Assembly: GCA_015071005.1 (NCBI GenBank)
Contig: SVIG01000001.1
Location: 309,980-373,979, forward strand
DNA from: Clostridiales bacterium
GTDB taxonomy: Bacteria > Bacillota > Clostridia > Christensenellales > Borkfalkiaceae
Length of the DNA stretch: 64,000 bases
Direction of reading: 5' to 3'
Under the pieces are notes generated by a model, which was not told the DNA's origin, made no database searches, and saw only the letters and a list, made by a program, of their open reading frames with translations. Made by a program: the position numbers and the translations under genes. How positions within the stretch are numbered: the first letter of the stretch is position 1; every line of letters starts with the position of its first letter. This document shows, piece by piece, positions 51,816 through 60,030 of the stretch.

Positions 51816-52307
51816 ATGACGGCATTAGAAAAAGACGTTTTGGCAATCCTTTCCGACGACGCACGTATTTCACATAAAAAAATCGCGGCGATGCTCTCTA
51901 AAGATGAAGCGGAGATTTCCGCGTGCATTGCAGGCATGGAAAAGAGCGGTCTGCTCGTAAAATATACCGCGATCGTCAACAGCGAAAAGGCGGACGACGC
52001 GCTTGTGGAAGCGTTGATCGAAGTGAAGGTCGCCCCCAAGAAAAAGGAAGGCTTTGACGGTATGGCAAAGCAAATTGCGGCGTTCCCTGAAGTGAAAGCC
52101 GTGTATTTGATGAGCGGCGCGTATGATTTGGCGGTGTTCGTGGAGGACAGAACCTTGCAACAGGTTTCCCGTTTCGTTTCCGAGCGTATTTCGACCTTTG
52201 ACGGCGTACTCTCGACCGCTACCCACTTCATCTTGAAAAAATATAAAATCGAAGGGGTGCTTACGGAAAAGGACGACGAAGATAGACGTCTTTCCGTGCA
52301 GGCGTAA
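51816..52307 (+). CDS. Lrp/AsnC family regulator (AlaR-like)
   Basis: 163 residues. N-terminal HTH (LEKDVLAILSDDARISHKKI, AAMLSKDEAEISACI) and the RAM ligand/oligomerisation domain from ~60 (VEALIEVKVAPKKKEGFDGM, YLMSGAYDLAVFVEDRTL). In Bacillus the yugG (alaR)-yugH (alaT) pair has the same arrangement, an Lrp regulator followed by an alanine-type aminotransferase. Here the two genes are separated by a hairpin array of ~250 bp. Confidence 0.9.
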   Translation: MTALEKDVLAILSDDARISHKKIAAMLSKDEAEISACIAGMEKSGLLVKYTAIVNSEKADDALVEALIEVKVAPKKKEGFDGMAKQIAAFPEVKAVYLMSGAYDLAVFVEDRTLQQVSRFVSERISTFDGVLSTATHFILKKYKIEGVLTEKDDEDRRLSVQA

Positions 52308-52311
52308 GAAA

Positions 52312-52560
52312 AGTGAATTGACGGCTTTGCCGTCGTGAATTGCAGGGCTATGCCCTGCGTGAATTTTCGCTTCACTCAGTGAATTGCAAGGCTATGCCTT
52401 GCGTTAAGGAATTATTTATATATTTTTCAATAACGAATTGCTTTTGAAAAAGCAATTCAATTCACGAGAGCCTGCGGCTCTCAATTCACGTCAACGCAGT
52501 TGACAATTCACGCAAGCCGTGCTTGCAATTCACGTTTTCTTTAGGGAACAATGCGCGCAA
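52312..52560. repeat. Array of short hairpins with GTGAATTG / CAATTCAC spacers
   Basis: Left half: the spacer GTGAATTG (direct) separates mini-hairpins ACGGCtttGCCGT, CAGGGCtatGCCCTG, TTCACTcAGTGAA and CAAGGCtatGCCTTG. Right half: the spacer appears as its reverse complement CAATTCAC, between GAGAGCCtgcGGCTCTC, GTCAACgcaGTTGAC, GCAAGCcgtGCTTGC and GCAAGCtatGCTTGC. An AT-rich centre (about 52410-52437) joins them. The whole is an inverted array of at least eight stem-loops. Confidence 0.85.
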
Positions 52561-52602
52561 GCTATGCTTGCAAAATATGGAATAAAAATAGGACACACGA
52601 TT

Positions 52603-53769
52603 ATGCGTGATTTTGTAAATAAAAAAGCCAAATTGATACAGCCGAGCGGCATTCGAAAATTTTTCGATATCGTTCGTACGACGGAAGGCGCGATTTCCCT
52701 TGGTGTGGGCGAGCCTGATTTCGTCACGCCTTGGAAGGTGCGCGCGGCGGCGATTACGTCCTTGCAGCGTGGGTACACGCAGTACACGGGCAATCGCGGT
52801 TTACCGCAGCTTTTAGAGCTGATTTCTCGGTACTTGAAAGAACGTTTCGGCTTGGAATACGATCCGAAACATATCTTGATTACGGTCGGCGGGAGTGAGG
52901 CGATTGACCTTGCGCTCCGCGCTTGCGTGGAGCAGGGGGACGAGATTTTGATCCCCGACCCTGCATACGTTTCCTATTCCCCGCTTGTGACGATGTCGGA
53001 CGGGGTCCCCGTGCACGTAGAGTGCCACGAAGAGGATAATTTTGTGTTAAAGCCTGAGTATTTGGAAAAGGCGATTACGCCGAAAACGAAGGCGATTATT
53101 CTCACCTATCCCAACAACCCCACGGGCGCAATTATGACGCAGGAAGAGCTGGAAGCGATTGCAAAAGTGCTTATCAAGCACGACCTTCTCGTCATTACCG
53201 ACGAGATTTATGCGGAGCTTACGTACGGGCGTAAACACGCGTCCATCGCGTCCCTGCCTGGCATGAAAGAGCGTACGGTGTACATCGGCGGTTTCTCAAA
53301 AGCGTTCGCAATGACGGGTTGGAGACTGGGTTTTGCTTGCGGACCTGCGGAGGTGGACGACGCGATGTTCAAAATCCATCAATACGGGATGCTTTGCGCG
53401 CCGATTATGTCGCAATACGCGGCGATCGAAGCGCTGAAAGACGGGCTTTCGGACGGGTTTGCAACGGTGGAAGAAATGCGTGATTCTTACGACAAACGCC
53501 GTAAGTTTGTGCTCCATTCCTTGCAGGAAATCGGTTTGCATTGTTTTGAACCGCAAGGCGCGTTTTATGCTTTCCCCTCGACGAAGAATGCGGGGTTGGA
53601 CGGCGAAAGCTTTGCAAACGGGCTTTTGGCGACGGAAAAAGTCGCAGTCGTGCCTGGAAATGCGTTTGGGCAGTTTGGACAAAACAACGTGCGTATATCC
53701 TACGCGACGAGTATGGCGTCCCTTTCCGAGGCGTTTGACAGAATGCAAAAATTTTTGTCGAATAAATAA
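52603..53769 (+). CDS. Class I/II aminotransferase (AlaT/PatA-like)
   Basis: 388 residues from the ATG at 52603 with an AGGA site. Apparent upstream codons fall in the hairpin array and are not family-like. SLGVGEPDFVTPWKVRAAAI (~30-49), GYTQYTGNRGLPQLLELISR, IVTYPNNPTGA-type block (~150; N and P of the PLP pocket) and the Schiff-base lysine in GGFSKAFAMTGWRLGF (~230) are all present. It probably transfers amino groups to pyruvate or other keto acids; substrate is inferred from the Lrp-linked context. Confidence 0.92.
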   Translation: MRDFVNKKAKLIQPSGIRKFFDIVRTTEGAISLGVGEPDFVTPWKVRAAAITSLQRGYTQYTGNRGLPQLLELISRYLKERFGLEYDPKHILITVGGSEAIDLALRACVEQGDEILIPDPAYVSYSPLVTMSDGVPVHVECHEEDNFVLKPEYLEKAITPKTKAIILTYPNNPTGAIMTQEELEAIAKVLIKHDLLVITDEIYAELTYGRKHASIASLPGMKERTVYIGGFSKAFAMTGWRLGFACGPAEVDDAMFKIHQYGMLCAPIMSQYAAIEALKDGLSDGFATVEEMRDSYDKRRKFVLHSLQEIGLHCFEPQGAFYAFPSTKNAGLDGESFANGLLATEKVAVVPGNAFGQFGQNNVRISYATSMASLSEAFDRMQKFLSNK

Positions 53770-53860
53770 AGTAAAGACTAATTTGTGTAAATTTTGCATA
53801 AAATAACGGTGAAAGGAACGCGATAATCGGTGAAAAGTTTGTCAAAACTCTTAAAAATCA

Positions 53861-53889
53861 TTGACAAACGAGTGAAAATAGTCTATAAT
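53861..53889 (+). promoter_or_regulatory. Promoter of greA-lysS
   Basis: TTGACA (53861-53866), 17-bp spacer, TATAAT (53884-53889). A ~140-nt leader follows with an imperfect hairpin (GCCGTGGCTTTTTGGC, AAGTCACGG), whose role is unknown. Confidence 0.75.
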
Positions 53890-54037
53890 GACGGTAATGA
53901 AATAAAAAACGCCGTGGCTTTTTGGCAAGAAAAGTCACGGTTGTATTTTTGATTTTCCGCGCAAAGCGGCTTTTTTCTTGTGTTTTGGGAAAAGTCGCGC
54001 AAAGAATAAAAGGATAAGCGGAGAAAATGGAGGAGTA

Positions 54038-54511
54038 ATGGCGGAACAGTTTGAGGTCACCCAAAAAGGTTTAGAAGAGGCAAAAAAGCGTTTGAAGTAT
54101 TTGCAAATGGAAAAGCGTCAGGAAATCGTGGATAGAATCGCGGAAGCGAGAAGCCACGGCGACCTTTCCGAAAATGCGGAATACGACGCGGCGCGCAACG
54201 AACAAGCGGCGAATGAAGGGGAAATTCTTGAGCTTGAATATAAGATCAAGAACGCGATAGTCGTGGAAGAAAGTACGGATACGAAAAGCGTACACATCGG
54301 CGTGAAAGTAAGAGTATACGACGAAGACATGGAAGAAGAAGACGTGTACGAAGTGACCGGTTCGATGGAAGCAGATCCGAAAAACAACAAAATTTCCAAC
54401 GAATCGCCCGTAGGGAAAGCGCTTTTGAATAGCAAAGTGGGCGACAGAGTAAAGGTCGCTGCGCCTCAAGGGGAATACTTCTTGTTGATCAAGGAAATTT
54501 TTATCGACTAA
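54038..54511 (+). CDS. greA: Transcription elongation factor GreA
   Basis: 157 residues from the ATG at 54038 (GGAGGAG). N-terminal coiled coil with the basic/acidic tip RSHGDLSENAEYDAARNEQ (~40-58) and C-terminal FKBP-like domain (SVHIGVKVRVYDEDMEEEDV, ESPVGKALLNSKVGDRVKVA). It rescues backtracked RNA polymerase by stimulating transcript cleavage. First gene of a greA-lysS operon. Confidence 0.96.
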   Translation: MAEQFEVTQKGLEEAKKRLKYLQMEKRQEIVDRIAEARSHGDLSENAEYDAARNEQAANEGEILELEYKIKNAIVVEESTDTKSVHIGVKVRVYDEDMEEEDVYEVTGSMEADPKNNKISNESPVGKALLNSKVGDRVKVAAPQGEYFLLIKEIFID

Positions 54512-54550
54512 TAAAATCAATACTATCAATACTACGTTTGGAGTTTACAA

Positions 54551-56065
54551 ATGCAAGAAAATAAGAACGTAAACGCGCCCGTAAACGGCGCAAGTGAAGA
54601 AGAACAACTCATCGAGCAGGCGCGTATTCGCCGTGAAAAGCTCGCGAAGCTCGTTTCGGAAGGCAAGAACCCTTACGAACAGGTAAAATACCCCGTAGAC
54701 GCGGATTCGGAAACGATCAAGGCGGACTACGAAGCATACGAGGGGAAAACGGTTTGCATGGCTGGGCGTATGATGTCCCGCCGTATCATGGGCAAAGCGT
54801 CTTTTTCCCATATTGCGGATAGAAGCGGCAACATTCAAATCTACGTGACCCGTCAAGACATCGGCGAAGAAAATTATGCGTCCTACAAAAAGGACTATGA
54901 TATCGGCGATATTTTTGGGTTCAAGGGCTTTGTTTTCAAGACCCAAACGGGGGAAATTTCCGTGCACGTAACGGAAATCACCTTGCTTTGTAAGTCCCTT
55001 CTTCCGTTACCCGAAAAGCATAACGGTTTGCAGGATAAGGATTTGAAATACCGTTTGCGTCACTTGGATCTTATCATGAACAAGGACGTTCGCGACACCT
55101 TCCGCGTCCGTTCGCAAATTTTGAAGGAAATCCGCAATTTCTTGGATAACCGCGGGTACTTGGAAGTGGATACGCCCACCCTTTTGCCCTTGGAAATCGG
55201 CGCGGACGCTAGACCTTTCAAAACGCACCATAACGCGCTTGACTTGGATATGTATATGCGTATCGAAACGGAGCTTTTCTTGAAACGCTTGATCGTAGGC
55301 GGTATGGACAAGGTGTACGAAGTGGGCAGAATTTTCCGTAACGAAGGTATGGACGCTTACCACAACCCCGAGTTCACGACGATTGAAATGTATGAAGCAT
55401 ACAGCGACTATTTCGATATGATGGATCTTATCGAAGAGATGTATAAAACGGTCACGGAAAAGGTATGCGGTACACTCGACATCACCTATCAAGGCGAAGA
55501 AATCCACATGGATAATTGGACGAGATTGACCATGGCGGAAGCGGTGAAGAAATACGCTGGCGTAGACTATAACGACTGGGCGACGGACGAAGACGCGCGC
55601 GCGGCGGCAAAAGCGCTTGGCGTGGAACTTGAACATGAAAACGCAACGAAGGGTTGGGTGCTTATCGAGCTTTTCGACGCATTCGTAGAAGACAAGCTCG
55701 TGCAGCCGACGGTAATCTACGATTATCCCGTAGAAAACTCGCCCTTGGCAAAGCGTAAGCCTTCGAATCCTGCGTTCACCGAACGTTTCGAATATTTCAT
55801 TTGCGGACACGAATTCGGCAACGCGTTCTCGGAATTGAACGATCCGATCGATCAAAAACAACGTATGTTGAAGCAAATCGAAGCAAAGCGTGCAAAGGGC
55901 AACAACGAAGCGCAGGTGGACGAAGATTTCATCAACGCGCTTGAATACGGTTTGCCCCCGACAGGCGGCCTTGGGATGGGACTTGATAGGTTCGTTATGC
56001 TCCTTACGGACAGCTCGACGATTCGCGACGTCATTCTCTTCCCTACGATGAAACCGAAAAAATAA
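54551..56065 (+). CDS. lysS: Lysyl-tRNA synthetase (class II)
   Basis: 504 residues. N-terminal OB anticodon-binding domain (~55-170, VCMAGRMMSRRIMGKASFSH), class II motif 1 RNFLDNRGYLEVDTPTLLP (~195), motif 2 VYEVGRIFRNEGMDAYHNPE (~257-276) and motif 3 GLGMGLDRFVMLLTDSSTIRD (~475). It charges tRNA-Lys. Cotranscribed with greA, as in many Firmicutes. Confidence 0.97.
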   Translation: MQENKNVNAPVNGASEEEQLIEQARIRREKLAKLVSEGKNPYEQVKYPVDADSETIKADYEAYEGKTVCMAGRMMSRRIMGKASFSHIADRSGNIQIYVTRQDIGEENYASYKKDYDIGDIFGFKGFVFKTQTGEISVHVTEITLLCKSLLPLPEKHNGLQDKDLKYRLRHLDLIMNKDVRDTFRVRSQILKEIRNFLDNRGYLEVDTPTLLPLEIGADARPFKTHHNALDLDMYMRIETELFLKRLIVGGMDKVYEVGRIFRNEGMDAYHNPEFTTIEMYEAYSDYFDMMDLIEEMYKTVTEKVCGTLDITYQGEEIHMDNWTRLTMAEAVKKYAGVDYNDWATDEDARAAAKALGVELEHENATKGWVLIELFDAFVEDKLVQPTVIYDYPVENSPLAKRKPSNPAFTERFEYFICGHEFGNAFSELNDPIDQKQRMLKQIEAKRAKGNNEAQVDEDFINALEYGLPPTGGLGMGLDRFVMLLTDSSTIRDVILFPTMKPKK

Positions 56066-56128
56066 TTTTTGCGCCGTTTTCTCAAAACAAGAAAACGGCG
56101 GAGTTTTTCAAAACGGGTCAAATACGCA

Positions 56129-56148
56129 TTCAACGCGTACCTGCCCCC
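56129..56148 (-). repeat. Dispersed element, form A (intergenic, perfect)
   Basis: Minus strand GGGGGCAGGTACGCGTTGAA preceded by AAAATGCA, between lysS and the membrane-anchored ORF. Confidence 0.9.
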
Positions 56149-56171
56149 TGCATTTTAAGGAATAATACAGT

Positions 56172-57194
56172 ATGGATGCAAAAATCACAAAAAAAAGATT
56201 GAGCAGAATGCTCTCGTACGATTGGCTGAAAATGGTTTTGGCGGCGGCGGCGATCATTATCGTGTGGACGTTAATTTTTACGATGACGGCTACACGTATT
56301 ACGCCTGCGCAACAGTACACCGTATTCAATTATGACGGCAATCGTCCTTTTAGTATGACGAAATTTAACAAGGTCTATGACGATGCGTTTGATCGGGGTA
56401 TTTTCTCGCATGAAGTAATAAAAGCGACGTCTTACGATATGACGACGACGGGAAGCAATCTCCACACGGTTATGGATTCGCGTTTGCAAACGGACGAGGG
56501 GGATGCGATTTTCGTTTCTAAAGAAGGGGATCCTGATTTCCCGATTAAAGACGATGACGGAAACGTTATCGGTTACGAATATACCTATTTGCAGACGTTC
56601 GTTATGCGGTACGGTTATTATCTTTACGATATCAACGATTACCTCGACTATATGAAAAAGTATTTGAATAAGTATTATATAGACGAAAAGGGGAATCCTG
56701 ACTATGAGAACGGTGTTTTGAACGAGGAAAAGGTAGAGCAAGATTTCCGCACGAGAGAGAAAAACGATAAGCGTTTTAAGACGGAAAAGCAGAAGAAAGC
56801 CGGGGTCAAGAAAGATATCGAGCGTATTCAAAAATATAGAGACGCGCTCGTGCAGTTCTATAAATATTTGAATGAAGACAAGGTAATTTCCTTGGAATAT
56901 ACCACCATTAAAATGGAAAATGAGAAAGGGGAAGAAGAAACGTTGATCGATAACGTAGCTTATTCCATCAATCTTTGCCCCAACGCCGAAACAATGGGCG
57001 GCTTGAAAAACTATGCGGCTTATACAAAGATGGTTGTCGATGAACAAACGGGCAAAAAACATAACGTTGAATCTGCGGAAAATATGCAGCTTTGCTTGTT
57101 CAAGTTGAAGGGCGTAAACAAGAATTTTGTGGGTGAAAACTTGATTTTCATCAATGAAATGGTCAGACTTTCGTTGGAAGCGACGAAAAAATAA
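56172..57194 (+). CDS. Membrane-anchored protein of unknown function
   Basis: 340 residues. One N-terminal membrane helix (~20-42: WLKMVLAAAAIIIVWTLIFT) and a large charged exterior domain rich in Tyr, Asp and Lys (YYLYDINDYLDYMKKYLNKY ~150-170) with a Lys-rich coiled-coil-like middle (~195-240). It resembles hypothetical anchored proteins of Clostridia; I know no function. AAGGAAT precedes the ATG. Lies between greA-lysS and a decarboxylase-tmk pair, all on the same strand. Confidence 0.6.
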   Translation: MDAKITKKRLSRMLSYDWLKMVLAAAAIIIVWTLIFTMTATRITPAQQYTVFNYDGNRPFSMTKFNKVYDDAFDRGIFSHEVIKATSYDMTTTGSNLHTVMDSRLQTDEGDAIFVSKEGDPDFPIKDDDGNVIGYEYTYLQTFVMRYGYYLYDINDYLDYMKKYLNKYYIDEKGNPDYENGVLNEEKVEQDFRTREKNDKRFKTEKQKKAGVKKDIERIQKYRDALVQFYKYLNEDKVISLEYTTIKMENEKGEEETLIDNVAYSINLCPNAETMGGLKNYAAYTKMVVDEQTGKKHNVESAENMQLCLFKLKGVNKNFVGENLIFINEMVRLSLEATKK

Positions 57195-57220
57195 TCGAAT
57201 ATTACGAGGTGCGGAGCTTT

Positions 57221-58537
57221 ATGCGGACGATGCTACAAGAGAAAAAGGTTTTGAAGGATTGTAAAATCTATCAAATGCTCGTCGCGCAATCAAAGCGTCC
57301 GCATCTTTCTTTTCATACCCCCGGGCACAAAAACGCAAAGTGGGATATCACGGAGCTTGCCTATTCTGATAATTTATCCTGCCCAAGCGGCTGTATTGCC
57401 GAAGCGGAAAAAGATCTTGCGCGCCTTTTAGGTGCGAAAAGAAGTTTTCTTTTGACGGACGGGAGTACGTCGGGCGTGCTTTCTATGCTCTATGCGGCGA
57501 AAAGACTGGGTGCAAAGACGATCTTTGCGTGCGAGGAAAGCCACAAAAGCTTGTTTAACGGCGCGAAAATGCTAGGCTTGGAATTATTGCTCTATCCCCG
57601 TTTTTATAAGGGAAAAATTCCGTACGAGCCTACCGTGTACGAGCTGAAAGAAAAATTTGGCGTGTTGTTAGAGCGCGCGGACGCGGTGTTTATTACCTCG
57701 CCCGATTATTACGGCAACGTCGCGGATTTGGAGGGGCTTGCAAACTATTGCAAAGAAAATAGGAAACTCCTTCTCGTCGATGGCGCGCACGGCGGACATC
57801 TACATTTTGAAAAAAAGCTGCACGCAAGCGCGGCGGATATGTGGGTGGACGGTGTACATAAGAGTTTGCCTGCGCTTACGCAAGGGGCGGTGGTATCCGC
57901 AAAGGATGAAAAAACAGCGGAAGCTTTACGGGAAGTGGTGGACGTTTTCCGCACGACGAGTCCGTCCTATCCAATTATGGCGTCGGTGGAATACGCGGTG
58001 AAGTATCCAAGAAACGAGCGTTTGGAAGAAGCGGTGAAAATCTATCAAGAAAAAGAGCCGCGCGTCTATAAAAACCAAGATTGGACGAAGCTTTGCGCGG
58101 TGATAGGCAAGGGCGCATTCGAAGGGGAAAAGCAACTGCAAAAAGAGGGGATATATCCCGAGTTTTGCGATGGAAACGTAATTATGTTTTACCTTTCCCC
58201 TGCAACTAAAATCAAGGATTTTAAGAAATTGACGGATCGATTGGAAAAACTGTTTGCCAAGTATCCGTTGGAAAGAGAAGAAATAGATAAAAATACAATT
58301 CAACGCGTACCTGCCCCCGTGTTTTTTGCAAAAGACGAGCAAGAATGGGTGCATTTGAACGGTGCGGAAGGCAGGGTTTGCGCGTTAAATTGCGGATTAT
58401 TTCCGCCCTGTACGCCGTTGCTTTGCGTGGGGGATACGATAACGGAAGAAAAAATTGCGCTTTTGCAGAGTGCGGACAATACGTTCGGTTTGCAAGAGGG
58501 AAAAATAGCGGTTTTGAAAGAGAAAAAAGGGGATTGA
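57221..58537 (+). CDS. Orn/Lys/Arg decarboxylase family protein (YaaO-like)
   Basis: About 438 residues; the ATG at 57221 fits the GAGG site better than the upstream GTG at 57209. PLP-fold hallmarks: LSFHTPGHKNAKWDI (~28-42), LTDGSTSGVLSMLYAAKR, VDGAHGGHLHFEKKLHASAA and the Schiff-base lysine in DGVHKSLPALTQGAVVSA (~212). A short C-terminal domain follows. The yaaO-tmk order matches Bacillus. Part of the C-terminal region (KNTIQRVPAPVFF) is encoded by a dispersed element in antisense. Confidence 0.9.
   Translation: MRTMLQEKKVLKDCKIYQMLVAQSKRPHLSFHTPGHKNAKWDITELAYSDNLSCPSGCIAEAEKDLARLLGAKRSFLLTDGSTSGVLSMLYAAKRLGAKTIFACEESHKSLFNGAKMLGLELLLYPRFYKGKIPYEPTVYELKEKFGVLLERADAVFITSPDYYGNVADLEGLANYCKENRKLLLVDGAHGGHLHFEKKLHASAADMWVDGVHKSLPALTQGAVVSAKDEKTAEALREVVDVFRTTSPSYPIMASVEYAVKYPRNERLEEAVKIYQEKEPRVYKNQDWTKLCAVIGKGAFEGEKQLQKEGIYPEFCDGNVIMFYLSPATKIKDFKKLTDRLEKLFAKYPLEREEIDKNTIQRVPAPVFFAKDEQEWVHLNGAEGRVCALNCGLFPPCTPLLCVGDTITEEKIALLQSADNTFGLQEGKIAVLKEKKGD
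58299..58318 (-). repeat. Dispersed element, form A, antisense in frame in decarboxylase gene
   Basis: Minus strand GGGGGCAGGTACGCGTTGAA, preceded by ACAC and followed by TTGTATTTTT; perfect consensus within coding DNA. Confidence 0.9.
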
Positions 58538-58542
58538 AACTT

Positions 58543-59172
58543 ATGAGCACGAGAGGAAAATTTATTACGTTTGAAGGCTGTGACGGTTGTGGGAAAAGCA
58601 CCCAGCTTCGACTTTTGTCCGAGTATTTGACAAAGGAAAAAATCCCGCATATTTTCACCCGTGAGCCGGGCGGTGGAAAGATTTCCGAAGCGATCCGTGA
58701 GATTTTATTGAGCGGCAAGAATATGGAAATGACGGACGAGTGCGAAGCGCTTTTGTATGCGGCGTCGCGCGTACAGCATTTAAGCGACCGCGTTGAACCT
58801 TCCTTGGCAAAAGGCGAGCTTGTTATTTGCGACCGCTACGTGGATTCTTCCCTTGCATACCAAGCTTACGCACGTGGTTTAGGCAAAGAATTTATTGAGA
58901 AGATTAACGCGTTTGCGTTGGAAAACTATCTTCCCGACGTGACGATTTTTATCGATCTTACCCCCGAGGCGGCGTTCCGCCGCAAAAAGGGCGCGGATGC
59001 GAACGATCGATTGGAGCAAGCGGGTATGGAATTCCATAAACGCGTATACGCAGGCTATAAAGCCTTGGCGGAAGAATATCCCAGCCGCATTGTTTGCGTA
59101 AACGGCGAACAAACGCCCGACGGGATTTTCGCGGACGTTATAAAAGCGCTGAAAGAACGCGGCTGTCTTTAA
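58543..59172 (+). CDS. tmk: Thymidylate kinase
   Basis: 209 residues starting at 58543. P-loop FITFEGCDGCGKSTQLRLLS (~7-26), the dTMP-site FTREPGGGKISEAIREILL and the CDRYVDSSLAYQAYARGLG (~91-109) block. It makes dTDP for DNA synthesis. An in-frame extension upstream overlaps the decarboxylase gene and is not credible. Cotranscribed with the decarboxylase gene and followed at 9 bp by mntP. Confidence 0.96.
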   Translation: MSTRGKFITFEGCDGCGKSTQLRLLSEYLTKEKIPHIFTREPGGGKISEAIREILLSGKNMEMTDECEALLYAASRVQHLSDRVEPSLAKGELVICDRYVDSSLAYQAYARGLGKEFIEKINAFALENYLPDVTIFIDLTPEAAFRRKKGADANDRLEQAGMEFHKRVYAGYKALAEEYPSRIVCVNGEQTPDGIFADVIKALKERGCL

Positions 59173-59181
59173 GGAGTAGAA

Positions 59182-59832
59182 ATGAGTATCGCGGAAATCG
59201 TACTCCTTGGGATTGCCCTTTCAATGGACGCGTGCGCGGTGGGAATGACGGATGGTATGACGCATCCGAAAATGCGCGTTTACCGCGTGACGTTGATTGC
59301 TGTTTTGTTTGGGTTCTTCCAATTTTTGATGCCCTTGCTTGGGTACTATGTTACGGGACTGCTTGCGGACGCCTTCCTTTCCACGTTTGAAAAAATATCT
59401 GCGTGGGTGTCCTTTGGCTTGCTTGCTTTTTTGGGCGGAAAAATGGTTTTTGACGCGGTGAGCGAATGGCGCGAAGCGAAAAGAGAAAAAGAAGAAACGG
59501 ATGGGGCAGGTACGAGTTTAACGGCAGAAGCGTGCCCGCATTGTTTAAGAAAAGAGCTTGGTTTTGGACAACTGATTTTGCAAGCGATCGCAACGTCCAT
59601 TGACGCGCTTGCGGTTGGCGTTACCTTGCAAATGGCGGCGCTTTCGTCGGGCTTGGCGCTTGGTGCGTGGGGCGCGACGTGTGTGATTGGCGTGATTACG
59701 CTCGGCTTGGTGTTCGGCGCGGTATATATTGGAAAGGCGATTGGAAACAAGCTCGCGGATAAAGCGGAATTTATCGGCGGTTTGGTACTTGTAGCCATCG
59801 GGGTGAAGATTCTTTTAGAGACGTTGCTCTAA
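59182..59832 (+). CDS. mntP: Manganese efflux pump MntP
   Basis: 216 residues, six membrane helices. Paired signatures SMDACAVGMTDGM (~15-27) and SIDALAVGVTLQM (~137-149) hold the conserved Asp ligands of the two repeats. The cytoplasmic loop between helices 3 and 4 contains an in-frame dispersed-element copy (D-G-A-G-T-S-L-T), and then HCLRKELG. It exports Mn(II) and prevents manganese excess. Confidence 0.92.
   Translation: MSIAEIVLLGIALSMDACAVGMTDGMTHPKMRVYRVTLIAVLFGFFQFLMPLLGYYVTGLLADAFLSTFEKISAWVSFGLLAFLGGKMVFDAVSEWREAKREKEETDGAGTSLTAEACPHCLRKELGFGQLILQAIATSIDALAVGVTLQMAALSSGLALGAWGATCVIGVITLGLVFGAVYIGKAIGNKLADKAEFIGGLVLVAIGVKILLETLL
59503..59521 (+). repeat. Dispersed element, form A, in frame in mntP
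   Basis: GGGGCAGGTACGAGTTTAA in the mid-protein loop, same frame and nearly the same peptide as the copies in yyaC and the deacetylase gene. Confidence 0.88.
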
Positions 59833-59910
59833 AAACGACAATTTTCGCCCAAGTTTTGTGGAAAATAGGTGAATATTTGTTAAAGCTTTGCTTTTTTACC
59901 GCAGAAATGC

Positions 59911-59940
59911 TTGATAATAAAAAACAAAATGTGGTAAAAT
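59911..59940 (+). promoter_or_regulatory. Promoter of ftsH with small leader hairpin
   Basis: TTGATA (59911-59916), 18-bp spacer with GTGG just before TAAAAT (59935-59940). A hairpin ACCGATC/GATCGGT (59990-60008) lies in the leader. Confidence 0.6.
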
Positions 59941-60030
59941 AGGAAAACGAAAGCGTTCCACAAGGAACGGCGTGAAACAAAACACAAAAAACCGATCTTC
60001 TGATCGGTAGTAGGATAAAGGAGAAAAATT

